The notes under the pieces were generated by a model that was given only the letters and a program-made list of their open reading frames with translations, was not told the DNA's origin and searched no databases. Position numbers and translations under genes: made by a program. DNA of 64,000 bases from Parolsenella catena. Lineage in GTDB: Bacteria > Actinomycetota > Coriobacteriia > Coriobacteriales > Atopobiaceae. The stretch is from the NCBI RefSeq assembly GCF_003966955.1, contig NZ_AP019367.1:496001-560000 (forward strand), written 5' to 3'. Shown here in pieces: positions 14,932-23,012 of this stretch; the first letter of the stretch is position 1, and every line of letters begins with the position of its first letter.

Positions 14932-15225
14932 ATGCCCACCAAGAAGAAGCGCGAGACCACGAAGTTCGAGTTCAGGGGCCAGGAGTTCGAGATGGACAAG
15001 ACGGCGTTCGCGTCGCTCAAGGTCCAGACCGCGCTCAGCCTCGGCGACAAGGACCCGCGCGCGGCGAACGAGGCCATGAACCTCGTCTGCTGCGGCCGTC
15101 TCGTCGAGTACATCGGGCGAGTCCCGGACGCCGACGGCAACGCCCCGGACGAGCTTGGCTGCTCGACCGAGGACTGGTTGGCCTTCACCGGCGCCATGGC
15201 GGAGGCCGCCTCGGCAAAAAACTAG
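14932..15225 (+). CDS. tail assembly chaperone, short form (gpG-like)
   Basis: A 97-residue protein (TTKFEFRGQEFEMDKTAFAS, VQTALSLGDKDP, CGRLVEYIGRVPDADG) in the place of lambda gpG. Its last codons are GCA AAA AAC TAG, a perfect A-AAA-AAC slippery heptamer at 15216-15222. A -1 slip there skips the stop and continues through CTA GCC GGC into the next frame, giving a longer chaperone. Both products coat the tape measure protein before tube assembly. Confidence 0.85.
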   Translation: MPTKKKRETTKFEFRGQEFEMDKTAFASLKVQTALSLGDKDPRAANEAMNLVCCGRLVEYIGRVPDADGNAPDELGCSTEDWLAFTGAMAEAASAKN

Positions 15226-15620
15226 CCGGCTTCGCCCGCGACTGGCTCGGCCACCGCGAGGACACGGTGGCGGACTTCAGGCAGTTCTACGGCATCGACC
15301 TCCCCCTGGAGGCCGGGGACGAGGACTGCCGCCGCTGGGCGATGCTGTGGCACGCGCTGCCGCGCGAGTCGAGGACGGCGAGGCGGCAGAGCCCGGCGCT
15401 CGAGTGGAGCGAGGGCGAGTACATGCTCAACCAGGTGGTCTACTACCTCAACCTCCTCGCGTGGAGGCAGTGCACCAAGGACGGCCAGAAGGGGCGGCGC
15501 GCCCCGCAGCCGCCGAAGACCCCCGGCGAGAGGGCGGACGCCGAGCGGCGACGCGCCAACGCCGAGGCGGCGCGCGGCGAGATAGACAGAATCCTCGGCA
15601 TCCCGGAAGGGGGTGCGTAA
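15222..15620 (+). CDS. tail assembly chaperone, -1 frameshift extension (gpT-like)
   Basis: The -1 frame is open from the slippery site (CTA at 15222) to TAA at 15620 and adds about 132 residues, giving a gpGT-like fusion of about 229 residues. KLAGFARDWLGHREDTVADF leads into FYGIDLPLEAGDEDCRRWAMLW, the typical T-domain motif. An internal GTG at 15267 could start a separate protein, but it lacks a ribosome-binding site, which favours frameshifting. Adjacent to the tape measure gene, as in most siphoviruses. Confidence 0.85.
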   Translation, partial: LAGFARDWLGHREDTVADFRQFYGIDLPLEAGDEDCRRWAMLWHALPRESRTARRQSPALEWSEGEYMLNQVVYYLNLLAWRQCTKDGQKGRRAPQPPKTPGERADAERRRANAEAARGEIDRILGIPEGGA

Positions 15621-18269
15621 ATGGCGGTCAACGTTGGCTCGGCTTCGGTCACCATCATGCCGACCATGAACGGCTTCGCGGCCAAGATGGACAAGGAGCT
15701 GGGCGGCGCGGGCAAGACGGGCGGCTCGGCCTTCTCCAAGGCGTTCGGCACGGCGGCGCAGCCGGGGACCGGCTTCCTCGGGAGGTTCCGCACCGCCGGC
15801 ACCAGCGCCGGCTCGGCCATGGGCGAGTCCGTGGGCAAGGGCATCAGCGCCAAGGGCGCGGCAATCGCCGGGGCCATGGGCGGCCTCGCCGCGTCCATCG
15901 GCTCGAAGCTCGTGGGGACCATCCAGGGCCTGATGGGCGAGATAACGGGCGCCAGCGACTCGGCGCAGAAGTTCGCGAACACGCTGTCCTTCGCGAACAT
16001 CGACGACTCGACCATCAAGCAGCTCACGTCCTCGACGCAGGCCTACGCGGACGAGACGGTCTACGACCTCTCCGACATCCGCAACACCACGGCGCAACTC
16101 GCCGCGAACGGCGTGGACAACTACGCCCAGCTCGCAGAGGCGGCGGGCAACCTGAACGCCGTCGCTGGCGGCAACGCCGACACGTTCAAGTCCGTGGCCA
16201 TGGTCATGACCCAGACCGCCGGCGCGGGCAAGCTCACCACCGAGAACTGGAACCAGCTCTCCGACGCCATCCCGGGCGCGTCCGGCAAGCTCCAGGAGGC
16301 CCTGAAGGCCAACGGGGCCTATACGGGCAACTTCCGCGAGGCGCTGGAGAAGGGCCAGGTCTCCGCCGAGGAGTTCAACAAGGCGGTCATGGACCTCGGC
16401 ATGACCGACGCGGCCAAGGAGGCGGCCACCTCCACCGCCACCATCGAGGGCGCCATGGGCAACCTCGAGGCCGCGGGCGTCACGGCCGGCGCGAAGGTCC
16501 TCGACGCGTTCAAGCCGCTCCTCACCGGCGGCATCAACGGCGCGACCGACGCCATCACCGCCGTCACGGATGGCGTGTCGGCCTTCATCGACTCGTGCGC
16601 GCAGAATGGCGCGGCCCAGACTCTATCGGACATCATCGGGCAGCTGGGCACCGCCGCGGGCAACGTGGGCGGCGCGCTGGGGAGCCTCGCGCTCGCCGTG
16701 CTCGGCATCCAGCCAAGCGGTGACGCCGCGACGGACGCGGCCAACGGCCTCAAGGACGCCCTCGGCGCGGCCCAGCCGGTCATCCAGGGCGTCTCCGACG
16801 CGACCGGATGGCTCAGGGACCACGCGGCGGAGGCCGCGCCCTACGTCCAGGGACTGGCCCTCGCCTTCGCGGCCGTGCGCGCGGCCCAGGGCATCGCCGG
16901 GTTCGTGACGGCCTTCTCGGCGGCGGTCGGCGGCGTGTCCGTCACCGCCCCGGTCGCCACGGCTGGCACCACCGCGCTCGCGGGCGGCGAGACGGCCGCA
17001 GGCACCGCCGCCGGCGTCTCCGCCGCGCAGATGCTCGCCTTCGGTGCCGCCGTGCTCATGGTCGGCGCGGGCGTGCTGCTCGCCGCCGCCGGCATGCTCG
17101 TCATCGCCACGGCGGCAATCCAGGTGGCGTCGGCGGGCCCGACGGCCGCCGTCGGGATGCTCGCCATGGTTGGCGCGGTCGCCGGCCTCGCCGTCGGTGC
17201 CGCCGCCCTGGGTCCCGCGCTCACCGCCGGGGCCGTCGGCATGCTCGCCTTCGGCGGCGCGGTGGCCCTCGTCGGCGCGGGCGTCCTCTTGGCGTCCGCC
17301 GGCCTGATGCTGCTCGGCGCGGCGCTCCCCGGCATCTCCGCCTATGGGATGACGGCGGCGGTCGGCATCCTCGCGCTCGGCGCGTCGATGCTCGTGCTCG
17401 GCCCTGGCGCCATCGTGGCCGCCGCTGGCCTCACGGTGCTCGGCGCGGGCGTTGCCGTGGCCGCGGCGGGCGTGACGCTGCTCGCGGCCGGAGCCATGCT
17501 CCTCGGCGCCGGGCTCGCCCTCGTTGCGGGCTCGGTGGTCGTGGCCTCCGCCGGAATCGTCGCCATGGGCGTGGCCATGCCCATGGTGTCGTCCTCCGCG
17601 CCGGGCGCGGCTGCCGGGCTCGCCGCCCTCGCGGCGGCGGCGCTCGCGGCATCGCCAGGGCTGCTCGCGGCGGTGCCCGCCATGAGCGCGTTCTCCTCCG
17701 CGTGCTCCACCGCCTCGTCCGCCTCCTCGCAGGCGCGCTCCGGCATCGACCAGGTCAAGCTCGCGAGCCAGTCCATGGCCACGGCGGCCAAGGCCTCCTT
17801 CCGGGACTTCGCAAACTCGGCGAAGAGCGCTGCCTCGACCGCTTCTAACGCTGTCATGGGCGCCTGCCGCCAGATGTCAGCAGAGGTCGGGTCGCTCAGG
17901 CTCACGCTCCCGCGCATCCAGGTTGGCGCGCTGCCGCACTTCTCCATGAGCGGGAGCTTCGACGCCCAGACCGGTTCCGTGCCCTCCGTGCACGTGAATT
18001 GGTATAAGAGCGGCGGCGTCTTTGCCGCGAACAGCCCGCAGCTCATCGGCGTGGGCGACAACCGGCGCTACGACGAGGCGGTGGTCCCGCTGAGCCCGAG
18101 AGTCCTGCGCGGCATCGGCGAGGGCATTGATGTCGAGCGAGGCGGCGACGACGCGTCCGTCATCGCGTGGCTCGAGCGCAACCTGCCGGCGATCATCCAG
18201 AGGTACACACCGGTCACGCTCGAGCGCGACCTCGACCGGCACGTGAGGGCGGTGATTGCTGGTGCATAG
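15621..18269 (+). CDS. tape measure protein
   Basis: An 882-residue protein whose length sets the tail length. The N-terminus carries glycine-rich repeats (GGAGKTGGSAFSKAFGTAAQ), followed by the TP901-type tape measure region with TSSTQAYADETVYDLSDIRNTTAQLAANG and FNKAVMDLGMTD. Residues about 400-690 form a long series of hydrophobic alanine/glycine helices (for example ALMVGAGVLLAAAGML), which would insert into the host membrane during DNA delivery. The C-terminus has NSPQLIGVGDNRRYDEAVVPL. ATG follows GGAAGGGGGTGCGTAA. Confidence 0.9.
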   Translation: MAVNVGSASVTIMPTMNGFAAKMDKELGGAGKTGGSAFSKAFGTAAQPGTGFLGRFRTAGTSAGSAMGESVGKGISAKGAAIAGAMGGLAASIGSKLVGTIQGLMGEITGASDSAQKFANTLSFANIDDSTIKQLTSSTQAYADETVYDLSDIRNTTAQLAANGVDNYAQLAEAAGNLNAVAGGNADTFKSVAMVMTQTAGAGKLTTENWNQLSDAIPGASGKLQEALKANGAYTGNFREALEKGQVSAEEFNKAVMDLGMTDAAKEAATSTATIEGAMGNLEAAGVTAGAKVLDAFKPLLTGGINGATDAITAVTDGVSAFIDSCAQNGAAQTLSDIIGQLGTAAGNVGGALGSLALAVLGIQPSGDAATDAANGLKDALGAAQPVIQGVSDATGWLRDHAAEAAPYVQGLALAFAAVRAAQGIAGFVTAFSAAVGGVSVTAPVATAGTTALAGGETAAGTAAGVSAAQMLAFGAAVLMVGAGVLLAAAGMLVIATAAIQVASAGPTAAVGMLAMVGAVAGLAVGAAALGPALTAGAVGMLAFGGAVALVGAGVLLASAGLMLLGAALPGISAYGMTAAVGILALGASMLVLGPGAIVAAAGLTVLGAGVAVAAAGVTLLAAGAMLLGAGLALVAGSVVVASAGIVAMGVAMPMVSSSAPGAAAGLAALAAAALAASPGLLAAVPAMSAFSSACSTASSASSQARSGIDQVKLASQSMATAAKASFRDFANSAKSAASTASNAVMGACRQMSAEVGSLRLTLPRIQVGALPHFSMSGSFDAQTGSVPSVHVNWYKSGGVFAANSPQLIGVGDNRRYDEAVVPLSPRVLRGIGEGIDVERGGDDASVIAWLERNLPAIIQRYTPVTLERDLDRHVRAVIAGA

Positions 18270-19098
18270 GCTCACCTACACGTCATCGACGGGCAAGGTA
18301 ATCGAGCTAGACGCCGCTGGGGCCTACGTCGGCACCGCGCCGAAGCTCAGGAGCCGCGAGTGGTCCTACGAGCTGTCGTGGAGGGGCGCATACGGCATCT
18401 CCCGCGACGCCCGCGAGGCCACGGTAGACGCCCACCTCAGCCCGGAGGCGGCCGACGCCCTGCGCGAGCAGGCCGACCGCGACATGGCCGACTCGTCCCC
18501 CGGCAGGCTCACCTTCGACGGCGAGTGGTGCCAGAGGGCCTACCTGGCCAAGTCCGACGTGTCGGAGGTGTACGGCAGGCGCGGCATAAAGACCGAGCTG
18601 ACCTTCCTGCTGCTCGACGGCGCCTGGAGCCGCGAGGTCACGACGGGCTTCTACGCCAACGAGGTCTCGGACGGCTCCGCGCTCGACTTCCCGCACGATT
18701 ACGAATACGACTACGGCGGCAGCGGCGCGAACCGCACGATCACCGTAGCCGGGCTGGTCCCGGCCGATTGCAAGCTGACGATCTACGGACCCGCGACGGA
18801 CCCGCGCGTGACCGTGACGCAGGGCGAGTTCTCGAACACCTACAGCGTAAAGGTCGCGGTGCCGGGCGGCTCGCGCCTCGTCATCGACGGGTCGAGCCAT
18901 CCGAAGGGCATCCAGCTCATCGGTACCTACGGTGAGGTGGAGGACCGGTTCGCCGACGGCGTGCGCGGGGAGGGCGCGGGCTCCGGCTCGTACTGCTTCG
19001 AGCCGCTGCGCCCCGGCACCTCGACCGTGTCGTGGGACGGCTCGTTCGGCTTCGACATCACGCACTACCAGGAGGAGGGCGAGCCGCCGTGGAGCTGA
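18256..19098 (+). CDS. distal tail (Dit-like) protein
   Basis: A 280-residue protein with beta-sandwich pattern: HRLTYTSSTGKVIELDAAG, then SWELS-like REWSYELSWRGAYGI, and a C-terminal galectin-like half. This matches the siphovirus distal tail family that forms the hub ring at the tube end. TTG at 18256 overlaps the tape measure stop; GTG at 18262 is an equally likely start. Confidence 0.75.
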   Translation: MLVHRLTYTSSTGKVIELDAAGAYVGTAPKLRSREWSYELSWRGAYGISRDAREATVDAHLSPEAADALREQADRDMADSSPGRLTFDGEWCQRAYLAKSDVSEVYGRRGIKTELTFLLLDGAWSREVTTGFYANEVSDGSALDFPHDYEYDYGGSGANRTITVAGLVPADCKLTIYGPATDPRVTVTQGEFSNTYSVKVAVPGGSRLVIDGSSHPKGIQLIGTYGEVEDRFADGVRGEGAGSGSYCFEPLRPGTSTVSWDGSFGFDITHYQEEGEPPWS

Positions 19099-20078
19099 TA
19101 GTCGCTGACAGCGCGGGCAAGACCCTCTTCCCGCTCGCCGACTTCGAGCTGGACATGGACGCGGGCTGGGGCGACGGCGTGGACAACACGTTCGACCTCA
19201 TAGTCCGCGACCCCGACGCGCCGCTCCCCGAGGCCGCCTGGCGAGTGTTCGCCGACGGCACCGAGATGGGCGGGCGCGTCGAGGGCTTCGAGCTCAAGAC
19301 GGGCCGCGCGTCCTCCGAGCTGCACTGGAAAGGCTCCACATGGACTGGCGTGCTCGCCAAGCGGCTGCTATGGCCGGACGCCGGGCAGGACTGGCTCACG
19401 CTATCCGGCGACGCGAACGCCGTGCTCAGGCGGGCAATCGAGCGCCTGGGGCTGAGGTCGTTCTTCTCCGTGCCCGACGGGGACGCGGGCGTGGCCGTGA
19501 GTCACAGGTGCTCGCGCGACGTGCCGGACGCCTGGACGAACCTCCGCCTTGCCATGAAGTCTGCTGGTCTGCGCCTCGACGCAAAGTGGGTCGACGGCTC
19601 GTGCGAGCTCCAGGCCTTGCCCGTCACCGACTGGCGCGGCCGCGTGGACTCGGACCTCGTGGGCTTCGACCTGACGAGCGACCTGCTCGTCACCAACCAT
19701 TTGAAGGCGGCAGGCAAGGGCGAGCTGGCGTCCCGTCAGGTCGTGGACGTCTACGCCGACAACAAGGGCAACGCGGGCACGTCAAAGGCCATGGCGGGCG
19801 TCTTCGAGCTGGAGGAGTACTACGACGCCAACAACTCCGAGGGCGACGACCTGCGAGACCAAGCCATGGACCGCCTGAAGGACATGCAGGCCGAGGGCGG
19901 CGTCAAGGTCACCGTCGGCGAGGGCGTGAGCTTCGGCCTAGGCGACATCGTGGAGGCCCGGCACTACTCGCCGAACGTCACGGTGAGCGTCGAGATATCG
20001 AGCCGTGTCACCGCGGCGACCGGCGCGGGCGTCGCGGTCACCTACGGGGCCTCGCCCGGCACGACGAAGATAGGTTAG
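19089..20078 (+). CDS. tail hub / baseplate protein (Gp37-like)
   Basis: A 329-residue protein from GTG 19089, overlapping the Dit stop. LIVADSAGKTLFPLADFELDMDAGWGDGVDN at the start and WKGSTWTGVLAKRLLWPDAG, NLRLAMKSAGLRLDAKWVDG and VTVGEGVSFGLGDIVEARH later match the ReqiPepy6 Gp37-like tail family of actinobacterial siphoviruses, the tail-associated hub that carries receptor-binding fibres. No peptidase motif is visible. Confidence 0.7.
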   Translation: MELIVADSAGKTLFPLADFELDMDAGWGDGVDNTFDLIVRDPDAPLPEAAWRVFADGTEMGGRVEGFELKTGRASSELHWKGSTWTGVLAKRLLWPDAGQDWLTLSGDANAVLRRAIERLGLRSFFSVPDGDAGVAVSHRCSRDVPDAWTNLRLAMKSAGLRLDAKWVDGSCELQALPVTDWRGRVDSDLVGFDLTSDLLVTNHLKAAGKGELASRQVVDVYADNKGNAGTSKAMAGVFELEEYYDANNSEGDDLRDQAMDRLKDMQAEGGVKVTVGEGVSFGLGDIVEARHYSPNVTVSVEISSRVTAATGAGVAVTYGASPGTTKIG

Positions 20079-20087
20079 GAGCATCAC

Positions 20088-20858
20088 ATGGAACTGGTAA
20101 CCGGCAAGGCGGGAACCCCGCACGTCAGCTCTGCGGACGACGGCCGCCGCATCGCGGGCGAGGTCGGCACGGGCAGCTACGTCTTGCAGACGGGCGGCAG
20201 GCTCGCGCCGTCGCTCGTTGACGCGAACACAGTGAGGTTCGCCACGGGCGACATGATCGTGCAGGGCCGCCACATCGGCCTCACGGCCCCCGAGGACGTG
20301 AAGGTGGCCTCCGGTACGCAGGGAAAGAAGCGCACCGACTACGTCTGCGTGCACTACAAGCGCGACGTGAGCGGCGCGAACCCCACGCTCGTGGAAACTG
20401 TGGAGTGGACCGTGCTGCAAGGCACGCCGGGCACGGAAGCGACCGCTCCGAGCGTGCCCGCCGGGTCAATCCTGGACGGCGACGCCGACGTGACCGTGCC
20501 GATCGCGAGTGTGTCCTTCGACGGCCTCGCGACGGGGGAGCCTAAGCTGCTCGTCCCGGTCCTCACCCCACTCGCCACCCTCGGGGATTCCGTATCCCAG
20601 ACGGCTTCTCAGCCGTTTCCGGGCGGCTACCTGTACCGCATCGGCTCGCTGTGTGTCTTGCAAATCCAGAACATGACCATCCAGGCCGGCGTGGTCCGCA
20701 CAGCCGGAAAGCTGACGACAAAGCCCACGCGCGAGGTCGTCGGGGCCATCTCCTACGGAAGCTCGGCGGGCTACGTGTCCGTCCACGCGGACGGCACCGT
20801 CTACTGCACCAGCAAGGCTTCCGGCGACTTCTCCGGCCAGGTCTGCTTCGTCGCCTAG
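20088..20858 (+). CDS. receptor-binding tail protein, active form of an invertible locus
   Basis: A 256-residue protein. Residues 1-166 are a constant N-terminal part starting ELVTGKAGTPHVSSADDGRR, typical of phage baseplate/BppU-like attachment domains. At residues 167-171 (DSVSQ) the DNA contains recombination site 1, and everything after it is exchangeable. The current tip (FPGGYLYRIGSLCVLQIQNM ... GDFSGQVCFVA) is closely similar to silent cassette D-plus. Its TAG at 20856-20858 overlaps the stop of the oppositely oriented cassette A-minus (shared CTAG). It probably sets adsorption specificity. Confidence 0.85.
   Translation: MELVTGKAGTPHVSSADDGRRIAGEVGTGSYVLQTGGRLAPSLVDANTVRFATGDMIVQGRHIGLTAPEDVKVASGTQGKKRTDYVCVHYKRDVSGANPTLVETVEWTVLQGTPGTEATAPSVPAGSILDGDADVTVPIASVSFDGLATGEPKLLVPVLTPLATLGDSVSQTASQPFPGGYLYRIGSLCVLQIQNMTIQAGVVRTAGKLTTKPTREVVGAISYGSSAGYVSVHADGTVYCTSKASGDFSGQVCFVA
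20585..20598 (+). repeat. shufflon recombination site 1 (expression site)
   Basis: GGATTCCGTATCCC within the tail gene, reading in the plus direction. The 12-base core ATTCCGTATCCC is shared by all five sites; only this one lacks the GC before the core. Recombination here attaches any cassette in frame (codons GAT TCC GTA TCC). Confidence 0.85.
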
Positions 20859-21169
20859 ACGGCGTAGGTGACAGAGAACGACATCAGCGTGGTCTTGGTG
20901 ATCGTCACGGCCCGCGTCAAGATCTTGACGGCGCCGCCGTGTTCGACGTCGATTGGCACGATCATATTCGTGTCGGTCTCGACGAACGCGGAGGCGCCTA
21001 CCGTCGTTGACGGCCTCATGCCTTCCGGGAGTGTGGCAACGACGCCAGACGACCAGGCTGGAATGGCGACCGAGGCAGCAGACAGCGTCGCCGAGACGGT
21101 GCAGACCCGCCCGACGCGGGTCGCCGAGACCCCGCCTGACGAAAACGATTGAGTCTGGGATACGGAATG
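20855..21169 (-). CDS. silent tail-tip cassette A-minus
   Basis: A 104-codon open frame without a start, beginning at site 2 with CAT TCC GTA TCC, in the same frame as the constant gene's GAT TCC GTA TCC. It reads HSVSQTQSFSSGG, then VCTVSATLSAASVAIPAW and ends KTTLMSFSVTYAV. It is unlike the plus cassettes. Inversion between sites 1 and 2 would fuse it to the constant part. Its stop shares the bases CTAG with the active gene's stop. Confidence 0.8.
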   Translation of the reverse strand, partial: HSVSQTQSFSSGGVSATRVGRVCTVSATLSAASVAIPAWSSGVVATLPEGMRPSTTVGASAFVETDTNMIVPIDVEHGGAVKILTRAVTITKTTLMSFSVTYAV

Positions 21170-21170
21170 C
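21157..21170 (-). repeat. shufflon recombination site 2
   Basis: GCATTCCGTATCCC on the minus strand, at the head of cassette A-minus and directly abutting the TAG stop of cassette B-minus. Inverted relative to site 1, so recombination with it inverts the intervening 0.6 kb. Confidence 0.85.
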
Positions 21171-21499
21171 TAGCCGTATATCGCGACGATCGTCTCGGCG
21201 TCGCCCGCGCCGAAAATCAGCGCGCTGCCGAGACCAGACGACACGTATCTGTTGTATATGACGTCCTTGAAGGTCACCTGTTCGCCTGATATCGACGCCG
21301 TCGCGTATGCGGTCACGACCGAGGAGCCGCCTCCGTCAGCCGCCGCAGCGACGACGTGCGTCCCGTCCGAGGTCGGCATGACGCCGCTCGCGCCGCTCCC
21401 GAAGGCGACGGTCACCGCCGCGCGGCCTTTGAGGCCGGGGATGGTGACCGTGCCGTCATGTTTGATTCCCGGCCTCGCCAAGACACGGGATACGGAATG
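21170..21499 (-). CDS. silent tail-tip cassette B-minus
   Basis: A 109-codon frame without a start, beginning at site 3. It reads HSVSRVLARPGIKHDGTVTI, contains GLKGRAAVTVAFGSGASG and ends DAETIVAIYG. Its TAG touches site 2. Inversion between sites 1 and 3 would express it; sites 2 and 3 are in direct orientation, so recombination between them could also delete it. Sequence unrelated to the other tips by eye. Confidence 0.8.
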   Translation of the reverse strand, partial: HSVSRVLARPGIKHDGTVTIPGLKGRAAVTVAFGSGASGVMPTSDGTHVVAAAADGGGSSVVTAYATASISGEQVTFKDVIYNRYVSSGLGSALIFGAGDAETIVAIYG

Positions 21500-21500
21500 C
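21487..21500 (-). repeat. shufflon recombination site 3
   Basis: GCATTCCGTATCCC on the minus strand at the head of cassette B-minus. A 37-bp spacer (21501-21537) separates it from divergently oriented site 4; neither cassette reads into that spacer. Confidence 0.85.
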
Positions 21501-21537
21501 TATGCCGTGTGGATGCCACGTTTCCGGCAGCTTAGTA

Positions 21538-21551
21538 GCATTCCGTATCCC
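21538..21551 (+). repeat. shufflon recombination site 4
   Basis: GCATTCCGTATCCC on the plus strand, preceded by TAGTA and followed by cassette D-plus. Same orientation as site 1, so recombination with site 1 would be deletional unless segments are first inverted. Confidence 0.85.
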
Positions 21552-21814
21552 ACGGCGGCGAGCAGCCGTTCGCGGGAGGCTACCTGTACCGCTTCGGGCC
21601 GCTGCGCGTGCTCCAGATCCAGAACATGACGCTTCAGGCAAACGTGCCGCGAACGGTGGGCAAGCTGCCGGTGAAGCCGACGCGCGAGGTGGTCGGCGCG
21701 ATCTCCTACGGCACCTCGGCGGGATACGTTTCCGTCCACACCGACGGGACCGTAATCTGCATGGCCAAGGCCGGAGGCGACTTCTCCGGTCAGGTCTGCT
21801 TCCTGGCCGGCTAG
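21539..21814 (+). CDS. silent tail-tip cassette D-plus
   Basis: A 91-codon frame without a start, beginning CAT TCC GTA TCC. It reads HSVSHGGEQPFAGGYLYRFG, then VLQIQNMTLQANVPRTVGK and ends GDFSGQVCFLAG. It is a clear paralogue of the currently expressed tip, with most differences at surface-type residues. Its TAG overlaps the stop of cassette D-minus in CTAG (21811-21814), the same design as cassette pair A. Confidence 0.8.
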   Translation, partial: HSVSHGGEQPFAGGYLYRFGPLRVLQIQNMTLQANVPRTVGKLPVKPTREVVGAISYGTSAGYVSVHTDGTVICMAKAGGDFSGQVCFLAG

Positions 21815-22122
21815 GCGGCGAACGTGACGCTCACGTCAACCTTGCTCCACACGATCTCGTCCTGTACGTACATGTGCATTAGAAAGACGCTTCCGTCGGT
21901 ATCGACGCGGACCATGCCCCAGGCCTGGTCGTTGACGCCGAACAGCGCCATGACCCGCACGCGCGGAGCGCAACCGTCGGCGAGCTCCGCGACCTTGATT
22001 GGGTTCACCGCACGCGTGAGCGACTTGCTTCCGCTGATGTGGATTGTCACGCACCCGCCGCGCTTGAAGCCCTCGACGATGAGGTCGTTGAAGACCTGCT
22101 TTTTGACGGGGGATACGGAATG
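21811..22122 (-). CDS. silent tail-tip cassette D-minus
   Basis: A 103-codon frame without a start, beginning at site 5. It reads HSVSPVKKQVFNDLIVEGF, contains CVTIHISGSKSLTRAVN and ends KVDVSVTFAA. Inversion between sites 1 and 5 would express it. With A-plus, A-minus, B-minus and D-plus it makes five possible C-termini for one fibre. Confidence 0.8.
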   Translation of the reverse strand, partial: HSVSPVKKQVFNDLIVEGFKRGGCVTIHISGSKSLTRAVNPIKVAELADGCAPRVRVMALFGVNDQAWGMVRVDTDGSVFLMHMYVQDEIVWSKVDVSVTFAA

Positions 22123-22123
22123 C
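22110..22123 (-). repeat. shufflon recombination site 5
   Basis: GCATTCCGTATCCC on the minus strand, one base beyond the stop codon of the recombinase gene. It closes the invertible region; the recombinase itself lies outside it. Confidence 0.85.
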
Positions 22124-22124
22124 C

Positions 22125-22994
22125 CTATCCGTTGAGGAGCAACCGCTCGACCTCGCGTTGCGCGTCCTTGCAGATGCGCGGCCTCGGCACGATGTAATGC
22201 TCGTAGGCCGTGCCGATGTCGGTGTGGCCGAGCATCATGGCCACAGTCTCGATTCCCACGCCCGCCTCGACCGCGAGCGTCGCCCACGTGTGGCGGCACT
22301 CCGTCATCGAGGTCCAGGCCGCGCCCGCGCGGCGGCAGGCCGACCGGATGCGCCGCGCGACCGCGTCGGGCGACAGCTCGCAGAGCCAGCCGGAGCGGCC
22401 CCTGCGCAGCGCGCGCAGCCGCCTCACGGCGAAGCGGGGGAGCCAGCAGGACCGCGCCGAGCGCTCCGTCTTCGGCGCCTCCACGACCTCGTGGCCATGG
22501 ACCACCTGACGCGAGCGCCTGACGCGGACCTCGCCCGTGCGCAGGTCGATGTCGGACCACTTGAGGCCGCACGCCTCGCCGCGCCGAAGGCCGAGCGTCA
22601 CCGAGCAGATGGCGACGGCCTCGCACTCGTGGCCCCACAGGGCGCGGAGGTAGGAGCGCACCTGACCCGCCTCCATCGTGCGCGGGCGGCGCGCGGCCTT
22701 GCGCGGCAGCTCGACGCCGGCGGCGGTGGGGTCGTACATCCGCACGCCCAGGCGGCGAATCGCCCAACGGACGACCTGCCGCAGTGTCTTGTACGCCTTC
22801 TCGGCGGCACCCGGCAGCTCGAACCCGTCCACCCAGGCCTGGACGTCCTCGGGCGCGATGGACTCCAGCTCGACCCCTCCCCACCTCGGCAGCACGTGCA
22901 GCGCGAGCGCGGACTCGTAGCCCGCGAGGGTGCAGGCGCGCAGGCGCCTCGCCTTGTCGTCCATGTACTCGCGCGCGGCGGTTTCAAACAACAT
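22125..22994 (-). CDS. tyrosine recombinase, probable shufflon invertase
   Basis: A 289-residue recombinase; ATG at 22994 was chosen for GAGG 5 bases upstream. The SAM-like core-binding domain (about 1-95) precedes the catalytic domain. R137 in LGLRRGE, K175 in APKT, R234 in CRHTW, H257 in LGHTD and Y264 in AYEHY are present. The usual His of the HxxR box is Thr231 (TECR), a deviation. The gene is antisense to the tail operon and directly abuts site 5, as Rci abuts plasmid R64 shufflons, so it is the likely enzyme. It is clearly distinct from the integrase at 3 kb. Confidence 0.85.
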   Translation of the reverse strand: MLFETAAREYMDDKARRLRACTLAGYESALALHVLPRWGGVELESIAPEDVQAWVDGFELPGAAEKAYKTLRQVVRWAIRRLGVRMYDPTAAGVELPRKAARRPRTMEAGQVRSYLRALWGHECEAVAICSVTLGLRRGEACGLKWSDIDLRTGEVRVRRSRQVVHGHEVVEAPKTERSARSCWLPRFAVRRLRALRRGRSGWLCELSPDAVARRIRSACRRAGAAWTSMTECRHTWATLAVEAGVGIETVAMMLGHTDIGTAYEHYIVPRPRICKDAQREVERLLLNG

Positions 22995-23012
22995 TTCGAC
23001 CTCGATTCGAGA

